This document shows positions 52,714-61,297 of a stretch of DNA of 64,000 nucleotides, one piece after another. Source of the stretch: JACCTI01 sp038237435 (GTDB lineage: Bacteria > Verrucomicrobiota > Verrucomicrobiia > Chthoniobacterales > UBA10450); the NCBI GenBank assembly GCA_038237435.1, contig JBBRYT010000007.1, forward strand, positions 1 to 64,000, written 5' to 3'. The translations under genes and the position numbers were made by a program. The notes below the pieces were generated by a model. The model saw only the letters and a list, made by a program, of their open reading frames with translations, had not been told where the DNA came from and searched no databases. Position 1 is the stretch's first letter. The number at the start of each line of letters is the position of its first letter.

Positions 52714-55700
52714 TTAAGGGCGCGCCCCGGATCGCGTCCGTCCTTGGGTTACTGAGACATCGTTACCGTCTATCAGGCCGCTGAGGTCGACATCCATGTA
52801 GAAAGTGTTGTCGTCGGCAAGTTGACGTGTTTGAGCCTGCACGGCCGAGACATCGTTACCGTCCACAAGACCAGTTCCGTTCACGTCGCCCAGGATGAAG
52901 CGAATGGGCAAGGAGATATCACCAGTGTTTGTGCCATCGCTCACGCTGAAGAGAGTAAGAGCGATCTTCTGCGCGTCACTGACTTGAGTGAGATCCACGG
53001 TGACTTGTGCGCCACTAACCGTGACGTTACTTACCGTGCCCGTGCCGGAAGTAACCTGTGCTTTCGGGTTCCCGTTTACACTAACCGCATTGGCAAAGGT
53101 AAAGACAATCTTGTGGTTACCATTTGCTCCGCCGGTGCGACATTCGACACCGCTCGGGTTGGTAAGTGGTAAGCCGATATTGAAATCACCACGGCCGGTA
53201 TGAGTTTTCCTGGACTTAACATTGATCAGGCTAGGTGGTGGTGGGGCATTTACGACGATATCCTGGACGTTACTATTCGCGGTAATGGAGCCATCGCTAT
53301 AGACGCCGCGGACCCGGTAGTAGTAATGGCCATTGGGCTTGTTCAGGATGTTGGTGGATGTGGCATTCGCCGGCGTAGTATCGATTTGTGTCCAGGTCGC
53401 GCCGTCGATGAGAATGTCGTCCACCCACCAGCCGATGGTGCGAATGAGGAAGTAAATGAGTGAGCCGTTGTTGAAGCGGTAGCGTAGCTTCATCGGGACG
53501 CCTTTGTATGCGGACAGATCAACTTCCAGATCTTGCATGCGCGTATTAGCAGGAGGGACTGTGGGTGCGTCATTCAAGACCAATAGCGAAGTCCATTTCG
53601 TGCCGCCATCCGTCGAGACCTCAACGTTACCGGTGTCATCACCATCATTGTAGTAACGACTCCAGAAATTGAGCCGCGCTGAACCGACGCTACCTGGAAT
53701 CGTGATCGGGTTCTTCAGTGTCAGACTGGTGTCAATCCCGGTGAAGTCGCCGACGGGTTGTTCCCCATTGGCAAAATAACTAAACGGCGAGCTGTGATTA
53801 TAGAGCGGGTTTTGAGTCCACGGATCGGTCGTGCTTCCCTTGTTCCAAGGCGAAGCTGCATCACCCGGCATGGCGCTGCCATCCGCGTTATCGAAAAGCG
53901 GAGCTACATAGTCGGTGGACTCTTCCACGATGTAGCCGGCGAGGCCGGTCGTAACTTCGGCTGGAGTCCAGGTTACTGGATAATGGTTAGTAGCAATAGT
54001 AGAACCCGGATCGTTTAAGGACGGTGGGTTAACAGTTCGAAGCGGGACCGGCAAGGGAGGAGGCGTTGGAGTAGGCTCGGCCAGATTGCGCGCGAGCGCG
54101 AAGTTTTGCGTGGTCGAGCCGCCATTGACGACGGTAACTCCCGGAACAGAACTCGGGAAGTATCCTGTGGCTGACGCACTAACGGTATAGGCACCGGGTG
54201 CCAATGGACTGAACTGATAGACACCGCTGTTGCCCGTGATCGCCGTGTAACCACCCGCGGTTACCTTCGCTCCAATGATTGGCTGGTTCGCGCTGTCAGT
54301 TACTTTTCCAGTTAGAAGGCCGGTCGGTCGCGGCGTGCAAGTCGGGAACTTGAAGCTACCGATGCGGGTCTGCCAGTCTGCGGTGGGACCGACCGGAGTT
54401 CCGAAGTATTCGTTCGTGTACCAGAATGTGCAGTCGTCAACCGGGTCGACGGTCATGGTCGTGTAATCGCCCCATCGACCGGTCTGTGGCGCGAATGCCT
54501 CTCCATGTTGAGGGCCGCCGCCCGCCTGCAGAGTTACTTCAGCCGGCCCCAGCGTGCTAGCTGGGTCGCCCACGAGCCGCCCCGTGTAGGCGATGGAAGG
54601 AAAGCTCGCGCTCGAAGATGTGCTATAGCCGATGGCCATATCGCCGGCACGATCCATGGCGATACTACCCATGAACCGGTAGAGCAGATCGGTCATCCCT
54701 GTAGGTCCAAACGTGCTTTCTTGGGCTTTAGTAGGCACACCGCCCGGATCTCGCACTTCGTACCAGCGCGGGCCCGTTTGCATGGTAGTTGCGTTCGCAA
54801 TCACGGTATGAGTCAAGACGAGTGATTCGTGGTCGCCAAAGTTGCGATAGGCCAGACGATACATAAGTCGGTCGCCGATCGGATCCAATTGCGATGGATC
54901 GCCTAACTGCGGTACGCAGCCAGACACATAAGCGCGGTTCCCGGCCAGACTACAAGGAGGACGGGCAAAGTCTGTCACCGGTAGGATCGAGTTAGGCTGG
55001 GTATCCAATCCAAAAGTCGAGTTCGCCGGGGTCGCCCAGTCGACGTGAAACTTCCAGATACGCAAGGCGGCGCTTGGTGGCAGATCTGCCGCGTTGTCCG
55101 CTTCCATGAAATAGTTAGGCGCGCCGGCGGGTGGCAGAGTGTATCCGTCGAGATTTGCAGGCAAATGGCCGCCGAAGGACGTGTTACCATGGCCGAGATC
55201 GAACATAACTAACTGCGCAGGTAGGCCGGCCAGCATCTTGTCGCGCTCAAACGCAATAGCCCCCGCTCCTACATAGCTCAGGGCCGGCGCGAGAAACTCG
55301 TGCGTGCTCATATAGTACCCGTCCGGCCACAAGCCGATGTGCGGATAGTCGTGAAACTTCGTAGTGCTCAGAGGAAAGTCGTAGATGTAGTAAGAGCCGG
55401 TGGCATCACCGCTTTGCGAAATCGCGACGCATTCATGATAGGGCCCAGTGGAGGCAGATGGGAATCCGAACTGGCTCAAGAGCCAGCGATCGGCTAGCTG
55501 GTCGTAAACAACGATCGGGTCGCCATCGTTGGTGTCTCGACAAACATTGCCTACGGGAAAGTTCTTGAATAACTGATTGATCGGAGTCGGTCCGGTTAAG
55601 CGCGTCCCGTTCTTCGCGTAAACGGAAAAGGCCGAGTTTACCATTTGCACATACTGGCTCGCGCCGACCGCGCCAGTGGTGTCCGGAGGAATGCAGCCGC

Positions 55701-56133
55701 CACAGCCCTCGGATTGGTTCATTCCGTCAAAACTCACATTGGGATTAGGGATGACTACATTGGGAGTCGGCAAGATCGCATTCGGACCGGGAAGGTTCTT
55801 TGTTGTCGCCAGCGCTTTTTGCAGCGCTTGATCGATAAAATTCGCCGGCACTTCCCGAGCCGGTTTCACCTGTGGTAGTTCAGTTTCGAAGTCGCGCGCG
55901 GTCGGCAACGCTGGTGGCAGAGCGCGCACTGAGTCCGAAACTCCGTTTACCAGCGACTGAATGACCGTCGGTTTCACAACGGTTGAGCCAAATCCTGCGG
56001 CAGAGCGGCGCGCGGATGCTTTAGGCGCGGCCAAAGTTACTACGGCCAACAAAAGACCTATCAAACATAAAGTTAGGCCTAGGAGCGCGCGGGGAGTGAA
56101 AATGCCGGATTGCGAAGGGGACTTTTTTTTCAT
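52714..56133 (-). CDS. Large secreted multidomain protein with dockerin-like C-terminus
   Basis: This 1139-residue protein has a signal peptide (ALLGLTLCLIGLLLAVVTLAA). Residues about 130-600 look like a beta-propeller-type domain (CGGCIPPDTTGAVGASQYVQMVNSAF; GRWGDYTTMTVDPVDDCTFWYTNEYFG). A carboxypeptidase-regulatory beta-sandwich follows near 610-690 (LTGKVTDSANQPIIGAKV). A jelly-roll region with RLNFWSRYYNDGDD and WWVDDILIDG resembles the immune-inhibitor-A/MAM type, then a fibronectin-like stretch. The end has two calcium-loop repeats, DVNGTGLVDGNDVSAVQ and DVDLSGLIDGNDVSVTQ, as in dockerin type I. No catalytic motif was recognised. It contains no exact copy of the CCTAACGA motif. Confidence 0.75.
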   Translation of the reverse strand: MKKKSPSQSGIFTPRALLGLTLCLIGLLLAVVTLAAPKASARRSAAGFGSTVVKPTVIQSLVNGVSDSVRALPPALPTARDFETELPQVKPAREVPANFIDQALQKALATTKNLPGPNAILPTPNVVIPNPNVSFDGMNQSEGCGGCIPPDTTGAVGASQYVQMVNSAFSVYAKNGTRLTGPTPINQLFKNFPVGNVCRDTNDGDPIVVYDQLADRWLLSQFGFPSASTGPYHECVAISQSGDATGSYYIYDFPLSTTKFHDYPHIGLWPDGYYMSTHEFLAPALSYVGAGAIAFERDKMLAGLPAQLVMFDLGHGNTSFGGHLPANLDGYTLPPAGAPNYFMEADNAADLPPSAALRIWKFHVDWATPANSTFGLDTQPNSILPVTDFARPPCSLAGNRAYVSGCVPQLGDPSQLDPIGDRLMYRLAYRNFGDHESLVLTHTVIANATTMQTGPRWYEVRDPGGVPTKAQESTFGPTGMTDLLYRFMGSIAMDRAGDMAIGYSTSSSASFPSIAYTGRLVGDPASTLGPAEVTLQAGGGPQHGEAFAPQTGRWGDYTTMTVDPVDDCTFWYTNEYFGTPVGPTADWQTRIGSFKFPTCTPRPTGLLTGKVTDSANQPIIGAKVTAGGYTAITGNSGVYQFSPLAPGAYTVSASATGYFPSSVPGVTVVNGGSTTQNFALARNLAEPTPTPPPLPVPLRTVNPPSLNDPGSTIATNHYPVTWTPAEVTTGLAGYIVEESTDYVAPLFDNADGSAMPGDAASPWNKGSTTDPWTQNPLYNHSSPFSYFANGEQPVGDFTGIDTSLTLKNPITIPGSVGSARLNFWSRYYNDGDDTGNVEVSTDGGTKWTSLLVLNDAPTVPPANTRMQDLEVDLSAYKGVPMKLRYRFNNGSLIYFLIRTIGWWVDDILIDGATWTQIDTTPANATSTNILNKPNGHYYYRVRGVYSDGSITANSNVQDIVVNAPPPPSLINVKSRKTHTGRGDFNIGLPLTNPSGVECRTGGANGNHKIVFTFANAVSVNGNPKAQVTSGTGTVSNVTVSGAQVTVDLTQVSDAQKIALTLFSVSDGTNTGDISLPIRFILGDVNGTGLVDGNDVSAVQAQTRQLADDNTFYMDVDLSGLIDGNDVSVTQGRTRSGARP

Positions 56134-56383
56134 GGCCTGGTTCCTCTATTACCACCGCCCGGAATGCCTGCCTTCGTTCCCTCGGGATATTCTGGGCTGC
56201 GGGCTAACGCGCTTTTCTTGTCAAGTCGGCGTGGAAATGTCCAGAAAATTTCCGGACGCGAGAGTTAGAATAGATCCGCAAACAATCTTTCGTATGAAAG
56301 ACAAGCCGTTAGTCCGGGGCGCACGGATGAATCCGTGCCCAAAAAAAGCTGGCGCGCGCGCAGTTTAGGATGACACTACTTCC

Positions 56384-56935
56384 ATGATCAAACGCACGAC
56401 TTCTGTCCTGCTTGCCTTCTTCTGTGTCTGTCTGCCGCTCGCGGCACAGAGCGAGGAGGCCTTCACGCGCGAACAACTGCAGCAGACGGGAGAGATCGAT
56501 GCGGGCCCCGCGCTCGCGCTTTATCGGCCCGATGTTTTCAACAGCGTAGACGGCTCGGTTTTGATCCACGGTCTTCCCGTGCTCGCGCTTCTGGATGGCC
56601 GGCGCATTTTGGCTTCGAGCGCGCTTGGGCGAATGGGCATGACGCCGCTCGATATATTTCCAGTCGCTTTACTCAGTGGCGTGGACGTGCAGCGTTACGG
56701 CTCTTCTCCAAGGGTTGGCTCGGATGGGACCGGCGGCACGGTCAACCTTCGTTTGAGACGCGACTATGGTCTCGGCGGTGAGGCGGGCGTCTTCTTTGGC
56801 AAATCGGGCGGCAGATATGGCCGGGAGGATTTCGAGACCTATATGGTCGGCACCGTGGGCAATGACAAAGTCCAGATCACGGCCGGCGCCTCCTACCGGG
56901 AAACGACCATCCACACTCCGCGTTTGGCTCGCTAG
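56384..56935 (+). CDS. Stand-alone TonB-receptor plug-like protein
   Basis: This 183-residue protein has a signal peptide (TSVLLAFFCVCLPLAAQS) and a plug domain: FTREQLQQTGEID..., VLIHGLPVLALLDGRRIL, VALLSGVDVQRYGSSPRVGSDGTGGTVNLRLRR. A TonB-dependent receptor would continue with a 22-strand barrel, but here the frame stops after two or three strands (VQITAGASYRETTIHTPRLAR). No barrel sequence was seen behind it; the next gene is convergent and overlaps by 4 nt. It may be a truncated receptor or a free plug/secretin-like protein. The 250 nt upstream show only an imperfect hairpin near 56240. Confidence 0.65.
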   Translation: MIKRTTSVLLAFFCVCLPLAAQSEEAFTREQLQQTGEIDAGPALALYRPDVFNSVDGSVLIHGLPVLALLDGRRILASSALGRMGMTPLDIFPVALLSGVDVQRYGSSPRVGSDGTGGTVNLRLRRDYGLGGEAGVFFGKSGGRYGREDFETYMVGTVGNDKVQITAGASYRETTIHTPRLAR

Positions 56936-58122
56936 GGATACGAGAGCCGATAAAATCGGCGCGTCATGTTAGCGGCGCTATTGTCCTGGTAGTCGATCAC
57001 TCCCGAATCGCTGGCCGTAGTTGAAGCAGTTGCGACGAAGCTGCCTGTGACAGGGTTCGTGGATGTCTCAACGTGATAAGTCCTGCCAAAGACACCTCTC
57101 CCTTGCAGGTAAGTGGGACCGTTTCCGGAATGTAGGACTGCAGTTACTTTCACTTCGTGAGCTTCCATGGGGAACGACGAGTTCGTCTGCGGCCAGTTCG
57201 CCGTAGCTCCGCTGAGGTAGGTATTCTGATAGTTGTGCATCGCGAACCCACCTAGCCCGCTCAGAATACCAAAATGATCGGCTATGATTTGCGCCTGAGT
57301 ATTCAAGGTTCCTTGTCCTTCTTCGAAAAAAGTCTCCTTGTTGGTAATGCCAGTAGAAGCAGGGTCGCTCGTCTCCAGGCCTGTCAGGATAAGGTCAAGC
57401 TTCCCAAGGCTACGGGCGCTGGCGATTTCATCCTGGTCCAGACAAATGACGCCATCATTACTGCAATCGCTCGGGCCGGCAAAATCCCGATAACCCATCA
57501 CGACAACGTTACTCAGGCTCATCGCTATGACATGGGAATAGACCGAACGAGTAATTCCGGACCCGACCGGGTACTCGATGACATCATCCCAAAAAAACCG
57601 AATAGCTACGGACAAGCCTACCTCGGCGGGCAAAGCGTCCCGGACACATTGATATTGTGTTAGTAACGCTTGATAAGCCGAGACGCTTTGCGGTTCCGCG
57701 GGTTCTACGTCGAGGATAACGCCATCGAACTTCGCCGAAGGATTAGCTGCATTGTAGGCAGCTACCTCGGCCATTCGTTGTAGCGGGAATCCGTTCGGAT
57801 TACAACCCAAGCTCGGCCAGTCCGGAGCGCCATAAGCGGCGTAAACTTTGGCTCCGGCAACATGAGCCTTAGTGATGAGGTCGCCGATAGCTGCTTCATC
57901 ATACATCAAGCGCCCATTGGAATTCGCCGTAGAGCTATAGACGCTGACGTAAAGTAACTTCACGGCGCTGCTCGAAGCACGGCTGATCAAGGCTTGCCGC
58001 GCCGTAGCGTCCGTGACCGTGTTAGTGGCACCGCCGGGAAACACCCATAGAGCCTGAGTAACTGCGCGCAAAGACGAGATTGGAAGACAGAGCACGGTAA
58101 GAGCTACCAGGATCAATCTCAT
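56932..58122 (-). CDS. Secreted glycoside-hydrolase-like TIM-barrel protein
   Basis: The start MRLILVALTVLCLPISSLRA at 58122 gives a signal peptide and 396 residues. ALWVFPGGATN..., KLLYVSVYSS, KVYAAYGAPDW, FDGVILDVEPAEPQ, VVVMGYRDFAG and GGFAMHNYQNTYL follow the strand order of a TIM barrel, with the DVEP segment as candidate catalytic site. It resembles GH18- or GH114-like barrels but does not clearly match one. After about residue 310 comes a short beta-domain ending MTRRFYRLSYP, a tail also seen at the end of the metallopeptidase at 62655. Confidence 0.65.
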   Translation of the reverse strand: MRLILVALTVLCLPISSLRAVTQALWVFPGGATNTVTDATARQALISRASSSAVKLLYVSVYSSTANSNGRLMYDEAAIGDLITKAHVAGAKVYAAYGAPDWPSLGCNPNGFPLQRMAEVAAYNAANPSAKFDGVILDVEPAEPQSVSAYQALLTQYQCVRDALPAEVGLSVAIRFFWDDVIEYPVGSGITRSVYSHVIAMSLSNVVVMGYRDFAGPSDCSNDGVICLDQDEIASARSLGKLDLILTGLETSDPASTGITNKETFFEEGQGTLNTQAQIIADHFGILSGLGGFAMHNYQNTYLSGATANWPQTNSSFPMEAHEVKVTAVLHSGNGPTYLQGRGVFGRTYHVETSTNPVTGSFVATASTTASDSGVIDYQDNSAANMTRRFYRLSYP

Positions 58123-58165
58123 ACTCGCGCCGAAGACAACTGCCCGGCAATCCCAGCCCCGACGC

Positions 58166-58528
58166 CTACTTCGCCCAGCCCTTCGGAGTCTTAACAGGCT
58201 TGCGATCGTCCTGATAGTGGACCGGCGGATCGCCCGCCGTGATGCGACTGGCACTGACGCCATCTGTGCCAAGGGTTACGCTGACGGCCATACCCGGTTG
58301 CAGATTCGCCAAGGTAGCCCGCTGTCCTTTCAGGGTAATTTCAGTGAACTGGTTGATCGGAAAAGTCTTGGTCGTTTTGTCTTCGGTAATGGTAATGGAG
58401 TTTGCCGCGACCGAAGCGATAACAGTGTCGTGATATTCCGATCCCTTCTTCTTCCCGCCCGCAAAAGCAGGCGCGACAAAAACGAGCGCGAGTAGGGCAA
58501 CGATTATTCGGTTAAATGTTTCGTTCAT
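58166..58528 (-). CDS. Small secreted protein of unknown function
   Basis: This 120-residue protein has a signal peptide (MNETFNRIIVALLALVFVAPAFA), then a basic stretch and a single small beta-domain (TVIASVAANSITITEDKTTKTFPINQ; GMAVSVTLGTDGVSASRI) resembling the DUF5666-type OB-like domain. It follows the gene at 58539 by 10 nt, on the same transcript. The function is unknown. Confidence 0.65.
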   Translation of the reverse strand: MNETFNRIIVALLALVFVAPAFAGGKKKGSEYHDTVIASVAANSITITEDKTTKTFPINQFTEITLKGQRATLANLQPGMAVSVTLGTDGVSASRITAGDPPVHYQDDRKPVKTPKGWAK

Positions 58529-58538
58529 AGTTTGTTAT

Positions 58539-58928
58539 TTATTGCGATACCTTAGCGGATTTTTGAGTCGGTTTCGAGTCAAAAAGCGGATTATCTTTGG
58601 TTGGGTTGAAATCTGCCCGCACATAATTTTGCAGGAAAAATGTGTCGACCCGATTCTCGCTGCTGCTCAGTGGGATCGGACTACCACTCGTTAGGCCAAG
58701 CAGTGTGGTCAGCGGACTGCGGTTGGCCAATTGTAATTCGAGCGCGTGTTTAGCCTCATCGTGCTCGAGCAATCGGCGCGTGAACAAATCCACCGCGCGA
58801 TCGTTCGCAAGCTCGAGCGGTGATACCCCTTCCACGCGCACCTCCTCCATGACCGCTTCCTGCGCGAAGGTCGGGTGAACCATCACGGCCACCGCCAGCA
58901 TGAGGACAAAAACGAGCGCCCGCTTCAT
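58539..58928 (-). CDS. Small secreted protein of unknown function
   Basis: This 129-residue protein has a signal peptide (ALVFVLMLAVAVMVHPTFA) and a start of the mature part reading EEVRVEGVSPLELAND, then a helical region (LLEHDEAKHALELQLANRSPL) and a polar end. No known domain was recognised. It starts directly after the SET-domain gene and lies 10 nt before the next small secreted-protein gene. One exact motif copy (58688) lies inside and marks the end of the motif-free stretch. Confidence 0.6.
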   Translation of the reverse strand: MKRALVFVLMLAVAVMVHPTFAQEAVMEEVRVEGVSPLELANDRAVDLFTRRLLEHDEAKHALELQLANRSPLTTLLGLTSGSPIPLSSSENRVDTFFLQNYVRADFNPTKDNPLFDSKPTQKSAKVSQ

Positions 58929-59450
58929 TCAGGGATCTTTTCGCATTTTCTCTTGCAGATAAGAAGAAAAATAGCCGGCGTATTTCTCTTGCACATCGGG
59001 CCGCTGCCAATCCTTCCCAGTGACGATGCCGCGACAGTTAGCCGCGCCACACAAGCATTTCGTCGAGGTACCGTCGTTATCGGTCGTCGCCCAATCGTGG
59101 GTCAATTCCTCGCCCGCCGCAATTTCACGCATGGCCACGAAAGTAATTTCGCCGCGCAAACCGAGGTTCGCGTCGCATGAGTGATTGCTATAAAGCATGG
59201 AACCCTCGCGTTCCTCGGGCGTCGTAGGCGCGATGTAGAAGTCATCCGCGATTTGAATCTCCACCGGGCCCAGAACTGGAGTTACACTACCTAGGGCCGC
59301 GCGCGAGATAATGTGACCGCCTTTGATCATGACAATCTCATCCCTGGCGATGGCTTCGCGTGTGAAAAGCCCGCGGCCGTGGATAGGACTCGCCCGTACC
59401 TCCGTTTTCGGCGAACGGTAAGATAACGGAATTGAGGTCTCGTTAGGCAT
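58929..59450 (-). CDS. Bacterial SET-domain protein
   Basis: This 173-residue protein is almost only a SET domain: EVRASPIHGRGLFTREAIARDE near 17-38, SMLYSNHSCDAN with NHSC at 89-92, GEITFVAMREIAAGEELTHDW near 100-120, and post-SET cysteines (CLCGAANC, 132-139). SET proteins move methyl groups from S-adenosylmethionine to lysines. The usual ELxYDY reads ELTHDW here, so the catalytic Tyr is replaced by His/Trp. The gene is coupled to the upstream YdeI-like gene at a 1-nt overlap. The substrate is unknown. Confidence 0.85.
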   Translation of the reverse strand: MPNETSIPLSYRSPKTEVRASPIHGRGLFTREAIARDEIVMIKGGHIISRAALGSVTPVLGPVEIQIADDFYIAPTTPEEREGSMLYSNHSCDANLGLRGEITFVAMREIAAGEELTHDWATTDNDGTSTKCLCGAANCRGIVTGKDWQRPDVQEKYAGYFSSYLQEKMRKDP

Positions 59451-60016
59451 CAGCGTAAACGCCGTTCCACGGCCGAAGCTTCAATTAACTTCGCCATCCG
59501 CTTCTGACGCGTAGCTTCCTGCTTAGCGCTTACTACCCACCAGGTTATCAACTTGCGATAACCCGGCGGTTGCGCTTGAAAGAATTTCCAGGCTTCTGGA
59601 TTTGCCCGAAACTGCCTGACGAGTGATGGCTCGAGCGTTGCCTGCTGACGCTGTTCATAAGAATAGATGCCCGATTTCGCTTCTATCCTTGCGGCGAAGG
59701 CGCGCAAACCAGCCGGTCGCATGCGCTTTTGTTTCGTTAACTCCGCTACACGTCCCATGTTTACCGAGCTCCAGTTACTGGTCGATTTGCGCGGGGTGAA
59801 GCGAACCATGTAGCTCTCCGCGTCAATACCTTTGCGCAAGCCATCGATCCAACCGACACAAAGCGCTTCATCCACGGACTCCGGCCAGGTTATGCTCGGT
59901 CGTCCGGAAGCTTTCCGATAAAAGCCTACCCATTGCTCTTTCACGGTAGCGTGATTCTGCTTCAACCAGGCGCGAAAATCGTTCGACCTCGCAAAGAAGA
60001 TGGGCGTCCTTTTCAC
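59450..60016 (-). CDS. YdeI/OmpD-associated family protein
   Basis: The GTG at 60016 is chosen because family members begin about here (PIFFARSNDFRAWLKQNHAT); it overlaps the restored cupin stop as GTGA. The 188-residue protein has KEQWVGFYRKASGRPSITWPESVDEALCVGWIDG and VRFTPRKSTSNWSSVN, the YdeI signature, and a helical C-terminus. The role of the family is not well established; some members relate to antimicrobial peptide resistance. Confidence 0.85.
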   Translation of the reverse strand: MKRTPIFFARSNDFRAWLKQNHATVKEQWVGFYRKASGRPSITWPESVDEALCVGWIDGLRKGIDAESYMVRFTPRKSTSNWSSVNMGRVAELTKQKRMRPAGLRAFAARIEAKSGIYSYEQRQQATLEPSLVRQFRANPEAWKFFQAQPPGYRKLITWWVVSAKQEATRQKRMAKLIEASAVERRLR

Positions 60017-60491
60017 TCTTCGCCATCGAAATAGTCCAGCGCTTCTCCGCGCATGATTCTCCGTTCGGGCGAACGCACCAGCCACTTCTTACTATCGGGA
60101 TAGTAACCGGATTCACCGATCGGGTTATCGGCGATAACAAGTATGACGAGGTCTTCGCTCCCGTCATTACTCAGCTGATGCGCCTCCTCTGGAAAAAAAA
60201 AAAAGCATCGCCAGCCTCGATGACCGTACTTCCATCCTTATGACGGACCGAGCCTTTGCCCGACATCACATGGTAGAATTCCCATTGTGCACTGTGCGAG
60301 TGATACGGATACGGTGTCTGGCCTGGAGTAAGACGCAGTAGTTCCACATCAAAGGGATACCGCTCTTTCCAATCCGTAGAGCTAGACTTCCCACCTAAAG
60401 CTTCGCAGAGTCCTTTCCTCGCCCCGCCGAATTCCCTTTTGGGCGAGGTCCAGGTGTATTCTTCCAAGTCCTTTAGATTAACTCTGCGCAT
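60013..60491 (-). pseudogene. Cupin-domain protein interrupted at a poly-T tract
   Basis: The reading frame from ATG at 60491 encodes a cupin (LRLTPGQTPYPYHSHSAQWEFYHVMSGKGSVRH; STVIEAGDAFFFF). It then meets a run of 12 T (plus-strand A, 60193-60204), after which the frame goes wrong and stops. With 10 or 13 T the protein would continue PEEAHQLSNDGSEDLVILVIADNPIGESGYYPD... to a TGA at 60013 overlapping the YdeI-like start. Cupins of this type bind a metal in a beta-barrel; the HSHS residues are present. The tract may vary in length in the population, or the count may be a sequencing error. Confidence 0.8.
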
Positions 60492-60804
60492 GATCGAGTT
60501 GAGCTTGTCGAAGATAGAGAAACAAAGGCAAGCCTAGAGACACACCGACGAGCAATGTCGCGACGATCGGTAGCCAGCTGTAACGCAGCTTTAGTTTCGG
60601 TGCATCGCCCAAGACGAAAACGATCAGCGCAACCGCAGAAATCAGAACATCCATCACAAAAAAGCCGGCAATACGATTCACGAACATTTCGTGAAAGAAG
60701 AGCGACGCATGCAAGCCATTCGTTATTACCCATGGGACAAACTGTGAGTAAGGCAGGATCAATCCGAGGATCGCTAAAATGAGATAGGTGTGTCTTAGCT
60801 TCAT
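60478..60804 (-). CDS. DUF2834 membrane protein
   Basis: This 108-residue protein has three membrane segments: TYLILAILGLILPYSQFVPWV, FFVMDVLISAVALIVFVLG and WLPIVATLLVGVSLGLPLFLYLR. The pattern, including FFHEMFVNRIAGFF, matches DUF2834. It overlaps the cupin start by 14 nt. The function is unknown. Confidence 0.85.
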   Translation of the reverse strand: MKLRHTYLILAILGLILPYSQFVPWVITNGLHASLFFHEMFVNRIAGFFVMDVLISAVALIVFVLGDAPKLKLRYSWLPIVATLLVGVSLGLPLFLYLRQAQLDHAQS

Positions 60805-60834
60805 GATTGCAGAGGAGGAGCTAAAGAACGCAGG

Positions 60835-61284
60835 CTAAGTATTGAAGCTGTCACTCGTGCGCGGGGTGCGGCCTTCATCGACATCATGAAAATCCACCCA
60901 GGTCTGAACGTCGGCGCGGCCTTGGAAGCCGTTTGTTTTCTTGACCTCTTCAAGTTCCTGGCTGCTCTCATCGCGCCAGCCGCGTTTGGTAATAAAGTTA
61001 TTCCAAAATTCGATTTTCTCCTCGGTAGGTCGTCCGAATTTTTCGAAGCACCACTCGAGAATCTCTTCATCGGTTCCACCGCTTGAGACGCGTTCGACCA
61101 CCTGTGGCACGTCAACTCCGAAAAAGCGACAGAATCGCGCGTCGAAGCAATCCCAGACCCCGCAACCCGCGTAGTTGTAATCGCCGGGAAGCTCTCCTTG
61201 ATCCTTCAGGCGGAGCTTATCGAGCATGCGCGCGAAAAAGATTACGCCATTAGTAGGAATGTAATCGCTACAAGGTGTCTTCAT
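60835..61284 (-). CDS. DUF5069-family protein
   Basis: This 149-residue soluble protein has GVIFFARMLDKLRLKDQGELPGDYN and DARFCRFFGVDVPQVVERV, the pattern of DUF5069, followed by a short helix-rich part (DEEILEWCFEKFGRPTEEKIEFWNNFI). No catalytic residues are evident. A motif copy lies just upstream (61288). Confidence 0.75.
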   Translation of the reverse strand: MKTPCSDYIPTNGVIFFARMLDKLRLKDQGELPGDYNYAGCGVWDCFDARFCRFFGVDVPQVVERVSSGGTDEEILEWCFEKFGRPTEEKIEFWNNFITKRGWRDESSQELEEVKKTNGFQGRADVQTWVDFHDVDEGRTPRTSDSFNT

Positions 61285-61297
61285 AATTCGTTAGGTA

